Translations under genes and position numbers: made by a program | From: Prevotella sp. P3-122 | GTDB taxonomy: Bacteria; Bacteroidota; Bacteroidia; Bacteroidales; Bacteroidaceae | NCBI RefSeq assembly: GCF_002251365.1 | Contig: NZ_NPJH01000098.1 | Coordinates: 1-64,000 of the forward strand | Length of the DNA: 64,000 bases | Direction of reading: 5' to 3' | Part shown: positions 52,453-61,777 of the stretch, piece after piece | How the letters are laid out: each line of letters begins with the position of its first letter | How positions within the stretch are numbered: the stretch's first letter is position 1 | Notes under the pieces: model-generated | The model's database searches: none | What the model was told of the DNA's origin: nothing | What the model saw: only the letters and a program-made list of their open reading frames with translations

Positions 52453-53874
52453 TTGACGAACGATTTCATAAACAACAGAGAATTGGAAGAGAACATCCGG
52501 AAATATGAGGAGGCCAAGAAGAATGGCACCTCCATATTTCTGGATGCTGACCAACTGGCCGACATTGCTGAACACTATTACACGTCTGGCCGGAAGGACG
52601 ATGCCATGCAGGCCATAGAATATGCCATAAGCATGTTCCCAGGCTCTGTGCTGCCGTTATGCTTCCTGGCACGGGAGGCTCTTTCGGAAAACGACATTGC
52701 AAAGGCAGAGAAGCTGGGCATGCTGATTGACGACAAACAGCACATTGAGTACATCTTCCTTCAGGCAGAGATAATGCTCGCCAAAGACATGTGCCAACAG
52801 GCAGACAACTGGATGGAGCAATGTTATGAGGACACAGAAGAGGCCGAGCGTGACGGTGTGGCCATAGACACGGCATTCTTGTTCTTCGACTACGAGCTGT
52901 ATGACTATTGCGAGAAGTGGCTCAGCAAATGCTCCGACAAGTCTACAGTGAACTACCGCACACTTCAGACAAAACTTGCATGGATTAAAGGCAACCATGC
53001 CGAATGCCAGCAATTGCTTAACACACTCATTGACGAAAACCCTTTCTGCAGCGAGTACTGGAACAACCTTGCTTCCTCGCAGTTTCTCAACAACGAATTA
53101 ACAAAGAGCATAGAAAGTTGCGAATACTCACTCGCCATAGAGCCTGACAACAGCGACGCCTTGCTGCTAAAAGCCAACTGCCTGTGCGCCCTGACCAACT
53201 TTGAGGAAGCCGCCCACTATTATAAGCGTTATGCCGAACAGAATCCGAGCTCAGAGATCGGCGAGCTGTTCTTTGGCATTTGTCTCTCAAACCTCGGCAA
53301 ATACGAGGATGCCCTACACCATTTCAGCAAGGCTCTCGATATCTGCCCTATGAACTCCCCCAACCTCTCTCAGCTTTACAAGGAATATGCCTATGCGCTC
53401 GCATGCCTGCAGAGACTGGACGAGGCTCTCGCCCTGTTGGACATCTGCACGTCACTACCCGATGCGGACACCAGCGGTCTCCTTGCCTTCCGAGGTACAT
53501 GCTACCTCATCAACGACAAGATCGATGATGCAGACTCATGCTTCACGAAAGCTTTAAGCACAGCCACAGAAGAGCAAATTCCACAGATACGCATAGAAAT
53601 AGCCACAGCCATACTCGACAACAGCTCACCCGAGTGGGCATACGAAATCCTGCATGAGGCATACAACAAGGAGACAAGCAACAGCCTGACTTACGGATGG
53701 GGATACTATGCCCTTGCGTGCCACGAGACAGGCCATTGGGAAGAGTTTCTGTATGCCTTGGAGAAAGCATGCGCCATAAACCCAACAGAAGCCCAACAGG
53801 CACTGGGGGAGATTTTCCCTCCGGGTCTTCCCGTAGAGGACTATGTATCATATTTAAAAAATCATCCTAAATGA
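52453..53874 (+). CDS. Tetratricopeptide-repeat protein
   Basis: 473 residues, TTG start at 52453 (no ATG or GTG fits closer). Almost entirely TPR helices, for example YTSGRKDDAMQAIEYAISMF, NNELTKSIESCEYSLAIEPD and YEDALHHFSKALDICPMN. There is no signal peptide, so it is a cytoplasmic scaffold. Its stop overlaps dedA (ATGA). Partner proteins unknown. Confidence 0.8.
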   Translation: MTNDFINNRELEENIRKYEEAKKNGTSIFLDADQLADIAEHYYTSGRKDDAMQAIEYAISMFPGSVLPLCFLAREALSENDIAKAEKLGMLIDDKQHIEYIFLQAEIMLAKDMCQQADNWMEQCYEDTEEAERDGVAIDTAFLFFDYELYDYCEKWLSKCSDKSTVNYRTLQTKLAWIKGNHAECQQLLNTLIDENPFCSEYWNNLASSQFLNNELTKSIESCEYSLAIEPDNSDALLLKANCLCALTNFEEAAHYYKRYAEQNPSSEIGELFFGICLSNLGKYEDALHHFSKALDICPMNSPNLSQLYKEYAYALACLQRLDEALALLDICTSLPDADTSGLLAFRGTCYLINDKIDDADSCFTKALSTATEEQIPQIRIEIATAILDNSSPEWAYEILHEAYNKETSNSLTYGWGYYALACHETGHWEEFLYALEKACAINPTEAQQALGEIFPPGLPVEDYVSYLKNHPK

Positions 53875-54491
53875 ACATTATCACATCCTTATTAAGCAAT
53901 CTCAACTACGGCACGGTGTTTTTCCTTATGCTCCTTGAGAGCACGGTAATACCAGTACCGTCAGAGCTTGTCGTGTCACCTGCCGCATATCATGCCGCGG
54001 CAGGCAACCTCGATATCGCGCTTGTAATACTGTTCGCCACTCTTGGTGCTGACGCAGGAGCAACCATCAACTATCTCGCCGGCTACTATCTCGGCCGTCC
54101 CATAATATACCGTTTCGCCAACAGCAAGTGGGGAAAGATGTGCCTGCTCAACCAGCAGAAAGTGGAGAAAAGCGAGAAATACTTCTATGACCACGGCATG
54201 GTGGCCACCATCACTGGACGTCTTCTTCCAGGCATACGCCACCTCATATCCATACCTGCCGGTCTTGCAAGGATGAAGTTCTGGCAGTTCCTGCTCTACA
54301 CAACCATCGGCGCAGGTGTCTGGAACTGCATACTTGCCGCATTGGGCTGGTATCTGCATTCTGTCGTTCCAGAGGAACAGCTCAACGACAAGATTATGGA
54401 GTATGGGGAATACATCAAGTACGGAATAATCGGTATTGTAGCTGTTGCCGCACTGTGGTTTGGAGCAAAGTGGTATCTGAAGAGGAAGTAG
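53871..54491 (+). CDS. DedA-family membrane protein
   Basis: 206 residues. The motif set of DedA/VTT proteins is present: LESTVIPVPSELVV, GADAGATINYLAGYYLGR, the Arg motif TGRLLPGIRHLISIPAGLARM, and a final helix GIIGIVAVAALWFGAKWYL. Members act as lipid scramblases or undecaprenyl-phosphate flippases. Confidence 0.88.
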   Translation: MNIITSLLSNLNYGTVFFLMLLESTVIPVPSELVVSPAAYHAAAGNLDIALVILFATLGADAGATINYLAGYYLGRPIIYRFANSKWGKMCLLNQQKVEKSEKYFYDHGMVATITGRLLPGIRHLISIPAGLARMKFWQFLLYTTIGAGVWNCILAALGWYLHSVVPEEQLNDKIMEYGEYIKYGIIGIVAVAALWFGAKWYLKRK

Positions 54492-54533
54492 AGGGACCTC
54501 TACAAGCCTACTTTGGGGTGATTAAGAAATCAC

Positions 54534-54541
54534 TATCTTTG
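54534..54541 (+). promoter_or_regulatory. Orphan -7 box
   Basis: TATCTTTG with TTTG at 54512-54515 (18-nt spacer). It points into the small inverted-repeat element and no gene follows on the plus strand. Confidence 0.35.
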
Positions 54542-54551
54542 GATACTTAGA

Positions 54552-54722
54552 TAGGGTGTACAGTTTGATGTGCAAAAATTGAACATCCTAATTCTGAAGT
54601 TCATGTCGGTAATTGTCGCGCTGTAAGCGCGTGCTGGACACAGTATTTTCTGCGAGCAAGTAGTCTGAGTAAATCAGGAACAACATAGGTTTCATTTTGG
54701 GTACGACAAACTGGACACCCTA
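54552..54722. mobile_element. MITE-like element, 171 bp
   Basis: Terminal inverted repeats TAGGGTGTACAGTTTG (54552-54567) and CAAACTGGACACCCTA (54707-54722) match at 15 of 16 positions. No transposase is encoded. Inside, CGCGCT-GTA-AGCGCG forms a hairpin. No clear target-site duplication. It ends 5 bp from the beta-galactosidase stop. Confidence 0.55.
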
Positions 54723-54726
54723 ATAT

Positions 54727-57700
54727 TTAGAAGAATGTCATCTCTGCTCCACTTGCAAAGTCCTGCCCATCCTGGCTGCTTAGGGCCGTGAAACGGACGA
54801 AGCGAGCCTTGCATGGCTTGTCGAATAGCACTTTCTTAACCTTCCGGCTGTTGTCGAACTCTCCTTGCGCAACAATGTCGTCCCAAGTCTGTCCGTCGTT
54901 GCTTACCTCTATCTTGTATGCCTTGATGTTTCCGTTGGCACTACCATCCTGCCGCGGCATGTACGAGAAGCCCTTTAGAAGCCTCTGCTCGCCACAGTCG
55001 AAATCTATCCAATGAGGATATTTCGGCACCGTAATGCTGTACATAGTATGCCATATCGTTGACGGGTCACCATCGAGGAGGTTCCTGGCAACAGCTCCGT
55101 CGGGGCCTTCCTCGCTACTCACATAGACAATCTCAACAGGCACGCTTTCGATGCGCTGGAAAGTGACGATTGTCTTTACCCGAGAGTCTCCCTTATACCA
55201 TGCGCTGACGGTTCCTCCATTACGCATAGGCACAACAGCCTTTGAGTCCGAGCATACCTGTACCTTTCCAGTTTTTCGCATTCCTGGTTCCTGTATCTGA
55301 TAGCAGATGGTTGAGGGGTCCATGACCATTGTGTCGCCCTGAATTGTGACATTACCTGCGCGGTCTCTTGAAATGCTAACAGGACATGGCACATAGGAAA
55401 CAATCTGGGAACGTGATGTGAGCTCGGCTCCACGATGAACGGGACGGATGATGAATTTCACTTGATGAAGCGCTCCCTTTACCCTGTCATCGGCAAGAGG
55501 GCCTCCCTGACCACAACTGTTTCCTCCAAGTCCCGTAACCTGGCAGTCTATATGCAGATATGTTCCGTCGCTCTGCGGCAACTCATGAGGATGCGCAGCA
55601 AGTGTAAGCTGCAAAGCACTCCATGGCAATGCCGAAGCCGACATACTGCAGCTTGCGTTATTGGCAACAATCTGCAGTCCTGTTCCCTGTCCATTCGTCA
55701 ATGCGCACCAGCGGACATCCTCACGGTTGCCCATACTCTGCGGCTTGGGGAAGTTCACGAACTGCTCTTCCACCTTGCTTGTATAGAGTCCGATGAAAGA
55801 GCCTGTCTTGCGGTCGGCATAGTTGTTGAGCGGTCCACGTCCGTAATAAGCATAGTTGTCGAACTCTTTAGGCAGTTTCATCACATATCCCAGCCTCGGA
55901 AGGACAACAGACGGGTCGCTACTGATGACGCTGCTTGCCACACATATGTTTCCGTCGGCATATACGGTATATCTCTGTGTAGTCAGGAAGTGGAAATCAT
56001 CTTCCTCCATCTTGTCGCCAGCAACTATTTCCTCAAACGGCTCACCTGCCTTTCCCGGGCGATGGATTGCGCTTCCCTTGGCTGGAGCCTGACTGCGCAC
56101 GGAATATATAATGCTCACGCTACCATCCGGGTTGTTGACAACAACAGGCCTTGCCACAGCATAATGACGCAAGTCGTAGAGTCCATTCTGGAACCACTGG
56201 CTCCATGCCCAGTTGTCGTTGTCTACAGGAGCACGGAAGGCATCTATCCTCGGTCCACATCCTGGCTCTATGACATTCTCGCCAGCATATACAAGCTTGC
56301 TGATACTTCCGTCGGCATTGTTGAAGCTCAGGCTGAAGGCATCGCCTGTGATGGTAATGGCATCAGGGCCGTTGTCTACAACAAGCGGAGAATGTCCCTT
56401 GCAGGTAGGTTGAGTCATATCATACTCTCCAGGCGTACATTCCAGCTGTTCGCTCATCTGCACATATCCCTTCCTTGCCCAAGGCATATCCTTGCCAAGA
56501 CTCAGCTCAACGTTGAGGAAATACTCACCATCACATGGCAAGTCCATGATATTGAAAGGCAGACGGTACTGTTTCGAGGAGCGAGGTCCATGAATGCTGC
56601 GGTCGGTGATAAACTCCCCGCTACTCTCCTCACGACCATCCTTTACAAGTATCCATCTAACGAGATAGTCACGTAGCGAGGTGAAATAGTTTTTGTTGAA
56701 TATCCTAACGGCATTATGCTCGAAGTCGGACTCAATGCCCACGTTCTGATACACTTTCTTCACCTCGAAATATTGTGGTTTTGGAGTAAGGTCAGGCAGC
56801 ATTATTCCGTTCATGCAGAACATTCCGTCGTTGGGCCAGTCACCGTGGTCACCTCCGTAGCCCATATACTTTAGTCCTGACGGTGTATAGGTGTCCATGG
56901 CCTGGTCAACCCAATCCCAGATGGCAGCCCCGCAGAAGTAGTTGCTGCTCTCCATAGCCTTCCAGTAGTCGGCAAGGTTGCCAAGAGAGTTGCCCATGGA
57001 ATGTGCATATTCCGAAATATGATAAGGATACTTGACGTTGCTCTTGCCCTTTGCCACCTGCTGAACCCACGCAACACTCGGATACTGGTTGGAGCCCATG
57101 TCCACAATGTCGTTGTTGCGCTCATACTGTACGGGGCGGCTGGTATCGAAAGCCTTGATAGCCTTGTAAGCCTCAACGAAATTGTTTCCCGGACCAGCCT
57201 CGTTGCCCAAGCTCCATATCACTATTGAGGGGGCGTTTACGTGCGCACGTACCATTTCCATATTGCGGGCCACATGGGCATCACGCCACTCTACGGGATG
57301 TGACAGAGAAGCCTCTCCATAATAGTATTCATGACTCTCTATGTTAGCCTCGTCCTCAAGGTAGAGTCCGTACTTGTCGGCAAGATAGTAGAAATATGGG
57401 TGGTTGGGATAATGGCTGAGCCTGACATGATTGATGTTGGCTCTCTTCATGAGCATGACCTCCTCGGTCATCTGCTGTCTTGTGATGGCATGACCAGTCG
57501 TAGGATTAGTCTCATGTCTGTTTACTCCCTTCAGCTTCACGGGCTTGCCGTTGACGAGGAAATAGCGTCCCGCATTTCCGAACTCGTCCTCCTGTGCCGT
57601 CATCTCCTTAATCTCAACCGTGCGCACGCCGAAATAAGTACTCGTACAGTCGAGTATGCGTCCACGTTTGTCGAGCAGCTTGGCTACGAGTACATAGCGA

Positions 57701-58791
57701 TGAGGTTCCTCGGCACTCCAAGCCTTTGGATGAGGAACATCTAAAGCTGTTCTGACAACACCCTCCCTGGCATCTCCGCATGATGCTACTCCACTTGCCA
57801 CACGGCCCGTCACATCGTCGCTATACAGAGCTATTTCATAGACATCGTAGCTGAGTGTTGCCCCACGAAGAGCCTTTTCATTTTTAGAGACAATCTCTGT
57901 ACGAATGTCTATACATGCAGCCTCGTCATTTAGGGAGGTAGTCCTGACAGCCATGTCGCTGATGCGGTTCTCAGGCACACTGGTCAGATAGACACTACGG
58001 ATTATGCCTGGCAGACGGAACATGTCCTGAGCCTCAAGAAAAGAGCCGTCGCTACTTCTGTAGACTTCCAGCGAAACAGAGTTCGTCTTATCATAAAACA
58101 CATATCGAGTTATGTCGAAAGATGCTGTGTTGCGGCTGTTCTTACTGAAGCCTACGTAGTGACCGTTGACCCAGAGGTAGAAGAAACTGTCCACACCATC
58201 GAAGTTGATTAGTAGCCTCCGGCCTTTCCACTCCTTCGGCACAGTGAACGACCGCCGGTAGCTTCCAACCTCGTTAGGGTACTTCCATGTTGTATAGAGA
58301 GTGTCAGCAGGCACACGCATGACGCCCTTGCGCCAGTCGTCTACGGCCACCTGATGATAGAATATCACGGGTTGGTTGACATATATGGGCACACCATACT
58401 TCATGGTACCATCGGTATTTAGCCCTTGCATGTTCCAGCATCCGGGAACGGCAATATCATCCCAGCCACTCACGTCATAATCTGCCGAGGCAAACCCTAC
58501 AGGACGCTTCTCGGGCGATGGTACCCAACGGAACTTCCATGTACCATCGAGAGACAGCACGTATGACGATGCATCTGGCAATACAGACTGCGCCGATGAG
58601 ACATCAGCAAAATGAAACATGTATGCATGCGGCTGCTCCTTGTTGAGAGCCAACTGCTCAGGCGACTGCCACTCGTTGCCCGAAGGCGACTGCTCTGAAA
58701 CATATCGGAAACCTCCCAACACATCGCTTTGAGCCACAACAGGAACATAGGTGAAAAGCAACAATAATGATAAATAGGCTTTAGTATACAT
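54727..58791 (-). CDS. GH2 beta-galactosidase, LacZ-type, with C-terminal F5/8 (discoidin) domain
   Basis: 1354 residues, exported (signal peptide 1 to about 20, ending PVVAQS). Order: GH2 sugar-binding domain (about 45-270, ending RLPGIIRSVYL), Ig-like domain, TIM barrel (about 390-680) with acid/base Glu in WSLGNEAGPGNN and nucleophile Glu in HISEYAHSMGNSLGN, DUF4981-type domain. Then the LacZ small-chain superdomain (about 850-1140) and a discoidin domain (about 1220-1354: LLDGDPSTIWHTMYS, YPHWIDFDCGE, YKIEVSNDGQTWDDI). The discoidin module probably binds glycan in the periplasm. No SusC/D pair is adjacent. Confidence 0.93.
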   Translation of the reverse strand: MYTKAYLSLLLLFTYVPVVAQSDVLGGFRYVSEQSPSGNEWQSPEQLALNKEQPHAYMFHFADVSSAQSVLPDASSYVLSLDGTWKFRWVPSPEKRPVGFASADYDVSGWDDIAVPGCWNMQGLNTDGTMKYGVPIYVNQPVIFYHQVAVDDWRKGVMRVPADTLYTTWKYPNEVGSYRRSFTVPKEWKGRRLLINFDGVDSFFYLWVNGHYVGFSKNSRNTASFDITRYVFYDKTNSVSLEVYRSSDGSFLEAQDMFRLPGIIRSVYLTSVPENRISDMAVRTTSLNDEAACIDIRTEIVSKNEKALRGATLSYDVYEIALYSDDVTGRVASGVASCGDAREGVVRTALDVPHPKAWSAEEPHRYVLVAKLLDKRGRILDCTSTYFGVRTVEIKEMTAQEDEFGNAGRYFLVNGKPVKLKGVNRHETNPTTGHAITRQQMTEEVMLMKRANINHVRLSHYPNHPYFYYLADKYGLYLEDEANIESHEYYYGEASLSHPVEWRDAHVARNMEMVRAHVNAPSIVIWSLGNEAGPGNNFVEAYKAIKAFDTSRPVQYERNNDIVDMGSNQYPSVAWVQQVAKGKSNVKYPYHISEYAHSMGNSLGNLADYWKAMESSNYFCGAAIWDWVDQAMDTYTPSGLKYMGYGGDHGDWPNDGMFCMNGIMLPDLTPKPQYFEVKKVYQNVGIESDFEHNAVRIFNKNYFTSLRDYLVRWILVKDGREESSGEFITDRSIHGPRSSKQYRLPFNIMDLPCDGEYFLNVELSLGKDMPWARKGYVQMSEQLECTPGEYDMTQPTCKGHSPLVVDNGPDAITITGDAFSLSFNNADGSISKLVYAGENVIEPGCGPRIDAFRAPVDNDNWAWSQWFQNGLYDLRHYAVARPVVVNNPDGSVSIIYSVRSQAPAKGSAIHRPGKAGEPFEEIVAGDKMEEDDFHFLTTQRYTVYADGNICVASSVISSDPSVVLPRLGYVMKLPKEFDNYAYYGRGPLNNYADRKTGSFIGLYTSKVEEQFVNFPKPQSMGNREDVRWCALTNGQGTGLQIVANNASCSMSASALPWSALQLTLAAHPHELPQSDGTYLHIDCQVTGLGGNSCGQGGPLADDRVKGALHQVKFIIRPVHRGAELTSRSQIVSYVPCPVSISRDRAGNVTIQGDTMVMDPSTICYQIQEPGMRKTGKVQVCSDSKAVVPMRNGGTVSAWYKGDSRVKTIVTFQRIESVPVEIVYVSSEEGPDGAVARNLLDGDPSTIWHTMYSITVPKYPHWIDFDCGEQRLLKGFSYMPRQDGSANGNIKAYKIEVSNDGQTWDDIVAQGEFDNSRKVKKVLFDKPCKARFVRFTALSSQDGQDFASGAEMTFF

Positions 58792-58919
58792 ATGGCTACT
58801 GTTTTTATAGCATTTCTCTCTTATTATGATAGGTTAGCAGCATAGTACAGACTTGGGAAGTATGAGCCCCACAATGCAAGCCGTGAAGTCTATAGATATG
58901 CCAGCCTCAATGTCTTTGG

Positions 58920-58952
58920 CAAATTTACTAAAAAAAGCAACATTCGCAAACC
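58920..58952 (-). promoter_or_regulatory. Promoter of the beta-galactosidase gene
   Basis: Minus strand TTTG (58949-58952), 21-nt spacer, TAAATTTG (58920-58927). The leader would be about 120 nt. Confidence 0.6.
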
Positions 58953-59003
58953 TTTGCGCAATAATTTTTAGATAAATAAATGCCAACGTATGAAGATTTT
59001 TAT

Positions 59004-59011
59004 TATCTTTG
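59004..59011 (+). promoter_or_regulatory. -7 box of uxaB
   Basis: TATCTTTG, 49 nt before the chosen ATG. It lies inside the longer frame from 58980. Confidence 0.55.
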
Positions 59012-59060
59012 CATCAATCTTAAACAAGAAACACCGAAAACTAAAACAAATACATCAAAA

Positions 59061-60539
59061 ATGAAAGAATTAAAATCATTGAACAAGCGCACTGCGCCTA
59101 AAAGCGTGATGCCAGAGAAAATCATTCAGTTTGGAGAGGGAAACTTCCTACGAGCATTCGTAGACTGGATAATTTGGAACATGGACCAGAAGACCGACTT
59201 CAACGGCAGCGTTGTCGTCGTACAGCCTATAGACAGAGGTATGGTCGACTGGCTCAACGGACAGGACTGCCTATACCACGTAAACCTACAGGGCCGTCTC
59301 AACGGAGAGGCCGTCAACAGCCTTGAGCGCATTGACGTCATCAGCCGTGCACTGAACCCATATACACAGAACCAGGCCTACATGGCACTTGCCGAGCAAC
59401 CCGAGATTAGATTTGTCATCTCCAACACCACAGAGGCAGGTATCGCCTTTGATGACAAATGCAAATTCACCGACGCTCCTGCAAGCTCATACCCTGGCAA
59501 GCTCGTCCAGTTGCTGTTCCACAGATACAAATATTTCGATGGTGACCCCACCAAGGGACTCATCATTATGCCATGCGAGCTGATATTCCTAAACGGCCAT
59601 CACCTGAAGGAGTGCATCTACCAGTACATAGAGCTGTGGAAAGAAGACCTTGGCGCTGACTATGAAGGCTTCAAGAGCTGGTTCACAAACAGCTGCTACG
59701 TTTGCGCAACCCTCGTCGACCGTATCGTTCCGGGCTTCCCACGCAAGGAGATTGCCGACATACAGCAAAAGATTTCCTACAAGGACAACCTCGTTGTTCA
59801 GGCCGAGATATTCCATCTGTGGGTGATAGAGCGTCCTGAGAACATGACTTGCGAGGAGCTAAGAGCAGAGTTCCCTGCTGAGAAGGCAGGACTGCACGTC
59901 CTTATCGCCGAGAGCGAGAAACCATACCACGAGCGCAAGGTAACCTTGCTTAATGGTCCTCACACCGTACTCTCACCTGTAGCCTACCTTAGCGGCGTAA
60001 ATATCGTACGCGACGCCTGCAACCACGAAGTCATCGGCAAGTATATCCACAAGGTACAGTTCGAGGAGCTTATGCAGACACTCAACTTGCCTATGGACGA
60101 GCTCCAGCAGTTTGCCGCTGACGTGCTTGAGCGTTTCAACAACCCGTATGTAGACCATCAGGTAACAAGCATCATGCTCAACTCATTCCCGAAATTCTGC
60201 GCACGCGACCTTCCAGGAGTGAAGACTTACCTTGAGCGCAAAGGTGAGTTGCCACAGGGACTGGTATTCGGCCTCGCAGCCATCATCACCTATTACAAGG
60301 GTGGCAAGCGTGAGGACGGAGCAGAGATTGTACCAAATGACGCACAGGAGATCATGGACCTTCTCAAGGAGCTTTGGGCAACAGGCGACACCCAGAAAGT
60401 TACCGACGGCGTACTCGCTGCAACCGATATCTGGGGCGAGGACCTGCATGGCGTAAGCGGATTGGCTGAGTTGCTGAAGAAAGACCTCGACCTTATTCAG
60501 GAGAAGGGTATGCTTGAGGCTGTCAAGACAATCCTGTAA
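59061..60539 (+). CDS. uxaB: Tagaturonate reductase (altronate oxidoreductase)
   Basis: 492 residues from ATG 59061. Reduces tagaturonate to altronate with NADH in galacturonate (pectin) breakdown. Mannitol dehydrogenase-family long-chain fold: IIQFGEGNFLRAFVDWIIWN, VVVVQPIDRG, SNTTEAGI, MPCELIFLNGHHLKE, and catalytic Lys/His region TLLNGPHTVLSPVAYLSG. No other uronate genes are nearby. Confidence 0.9.
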   Translation: MKELKSLNKRTAPKSVMPEKIIQFGEGNFLRAFVDWIIWNMDQKTDFNGSVVVVQPIDRGMVDWLNGQDCLYHVNLQGRLNGEAVNSLERIDVISRALNPYTQNQAYMALAEQPEIRFVISNTTEAGIAFDDKCKFTDAPASSYPGKLVQLLFHRYKYFDGDPTKGLIIMPCELIFLNGHHLKECIYQYIELWKEDLGADYEGFKSWFTNSCYVCATLVDRIVPGFPRKEIADIQQKISYKDNLVVQAEIFHLWVIERPENMTCEELRAEFPAEKAGLHVLIAESEKPYHERKVTLLNGPHTVLSPVAYLSGVNIVRDACNHEVIGKYIHKVQFEELMQTLNLPMDELQQFAADVLERFNNPYVDHQVTSIMLNSFPKFCARDLPGVKTYLERKGELPQGLVFGLAAIITYYKGGKREDGAEIVPNDAQEIMDLLKELWATGDTQKVTDGVLAATDIWGEDLHGVSGLAELLKKDLDLIQEKGMLEAVKTIL

Positions 60540-60570
60540 TGGTATTAAACCGAACAACACACATATATAT

Positions 60571-60605
60571 ATAATAGGTGGAAGCAACGTGCTTCCACCT
60601 ATTAT
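60571..60605 (+). terminator. Terminator-like hairpin after uxaB
   Basis: Perfect 16-bp stem: ATAATAGGTGGAAGCA (60571-60586), loop ACG, TGCTTCCACCTATTAT (60590-60605). No long T run follows. Confidence 0.6.
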
Positions 60606-60659
60606 CGTCTCTATTCTACCATGCCTTCTTCTTCTGTGCCAGTTTTGCCCATCTCGGAA

Positions 60660-60791
60660 CGCAAAGCATTGCATGTGCCAACGCAAAGCTTTGCAACCGT
60701 CCACGCAAAGCTTTGCAACCGCCAACGCAAAGCTTTGCATCTGCCCACGCAAAGCTTTGCATCCGCTCACGCAAACGTTTGCTTGAAAAGG
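60660..60791. repeat. Six-unit array of palindromic 22-bp repeats
   Basis: Units start at 60660, 60682, 60704, 60726, 60748 and 60770, exactly 22 bp apart. Each has the 13-nt core CGCAAAGCTTTGC, holding the 12-bp palindrome GCAAAGCTTTGC, and a 9-nt variable linker. Unit 1 has one core change. Unit 6 reads GCAAACGTTTGC, still perfectly palindromic. 22 is not a multiple of three, so this is not a protein repeat. Confidence 0.92.
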
Positions 60792-60855
60792 CGCCTTCAT
60801 TTTGGAATTCCTTCCCCATGTTTTCCACAGGGTCCTACTTCCACCACAAAACATG

Positions 60856-60936
60856 TGTGTAAGAAAACGCGGCAATATGTATAAGAAAACGCAGGGGCAT
60901 GTGTAGTCAAACTCAGCTACATGCTTAGACCAACGC
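60856..60936. repeat. Second, more degenerate 22-bp-period stretch
   Basis: TGTGTAAGAAAACGC (60856) and TGTATAAGAAAACGC (60878) are 22 bp apart. Related TGTGTAGTCAAACTC (60900) and weakly TGCTTAGACCAACGC (60922) keep the register. Confidence 0.5.
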
Positions 60937-60999
60937 AACAGCGTGAGTGGCAGCTTGCACCGAGGTGTGTTTTCAGGTGTAAACGGACAAGATTCTTCG

Positions 61000-61749
61000 T
61001 TAGTTCTCAAGCTTCTTCATCAGCAGGCCATCGCCAGCATCAATAAGCTCATTCTCCTCATCAAGGTAATAGACAAACGTCTTCCCGTCACCGAAATCGC
61101 AGTTCAGTTTGGAATATGTATAATAGAAAGTTCCATAAACCGTAGCATTCCCCCCTGATGTCTCAGCAATAGTGTTACCACGGATGGTGATGAATATTTC
61201 TCCGAAGTCAGTCTTCACATACCATGTTCCCTGTATCCATTCGGGTGCCTTCTCTGCATCAGCATGCCTGCCAGGAGCCCTGTCGTTTGGTACAGCAGAC
61301 GGACGGAGCACGTCTGTAGGAGTTTCGCTAATGACGACAACATTCTCCCTGTATCTGCGGTCTTTCCAGCATCCGCGCAAGGTGAACATAACGACAATTA
61401 TGAGGCCAACGGCCAGATATATCAGCAACTTAATACATCCCTGACGTGTGTCACGCCTGCGCTTCATGATTTCCTCAGGCGTGGGCTGATGGAAGTTTGG
61501 TCCCAAGCCAAAGGGTGCGCCAACAGGCTGTTCTTGTCCAATAAGCGCCTGAGCCTGCTCTATCTGAGCTGGCTGCTCATTGAGTGATGCCACGGTTTCG
61601 TCTGGCTCAGGGCCTTCCTCCTTACGGAGGGTATGCTCGAACGGCATTCCGCAACGTGGGCACACACAATCTACCGTCATGGCACCAGCAGGAGCCTCGA
61701 CATCAAATACAAGTCGGCATTTTGGACATTTTACCGATATATTCTCCAT
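61000..61749 (-). CDS. Zinc-ribbon single-pass membrane protein
   Basis: 249 residues. MJ0042-like zinc ribbon at the N-terminus with CxxC at C8/C11 and C30/C33. A Pro/Gln/Glu-rich linker follows to about 105, then a transmembrane helix (LLIYLAVGLIIVVMFTL). The C-terminal domain of about 110 residues (WIQGTWYVKTDFGEIFITIR) looks like a small beta barrel outside the cytoplasm. Function unknown. Third gene of a minus-strand trio, 28 nt after the coiled-coil gene. Confidence 0.75.
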   Translation of the reverse strand: MENISVKCPKCRLVFDVEAPAGAMTVDCVCPRCGMPFEHTLRKEEGPEPDETVASLNEQPAQIEQAQALIGQEQPVGAPFGLGPNFHQPTPEEIMKRRRDTRQGCIKLLIYLAVGLIIVVMFTLRGCWKDRRYRENVVVISETPTDVLRPSAVPNDRAPGRHADAEKAPEWIQGTWYVKTDFGEIFITIRGNTIAETSGGNATVYGTFYYTYSKLNCDFGDGKTFVYYLDEENELIDAGDGLLMKKLEN

Positions 61750-61777
61750 TATCGCTTCTTATCAATATTCTGTTTAT

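Noticed and set aside
60660..60791. CRISPR array
   Set aside because: Period is 22 bp with a 13-nt core and 9-nt linkers, far too short for repeat-spacer units, and no cas genes are nearby.
60780..60840. Replication origin, because TTTTCCACA near 60824 resembles a DnaA box next to iteron-like repeats
   Set aside because: Only one such box was seen, without an AT-rich unwinding region or dnaA, dnaN or rep genes.
60183..61010. 275-residue minus-strand frame with repeated CKALR segments
   Set aside because: The repetition comes from the 22-bp array, which changes frame at each unit. The frame also overlaps uxaB antisense.
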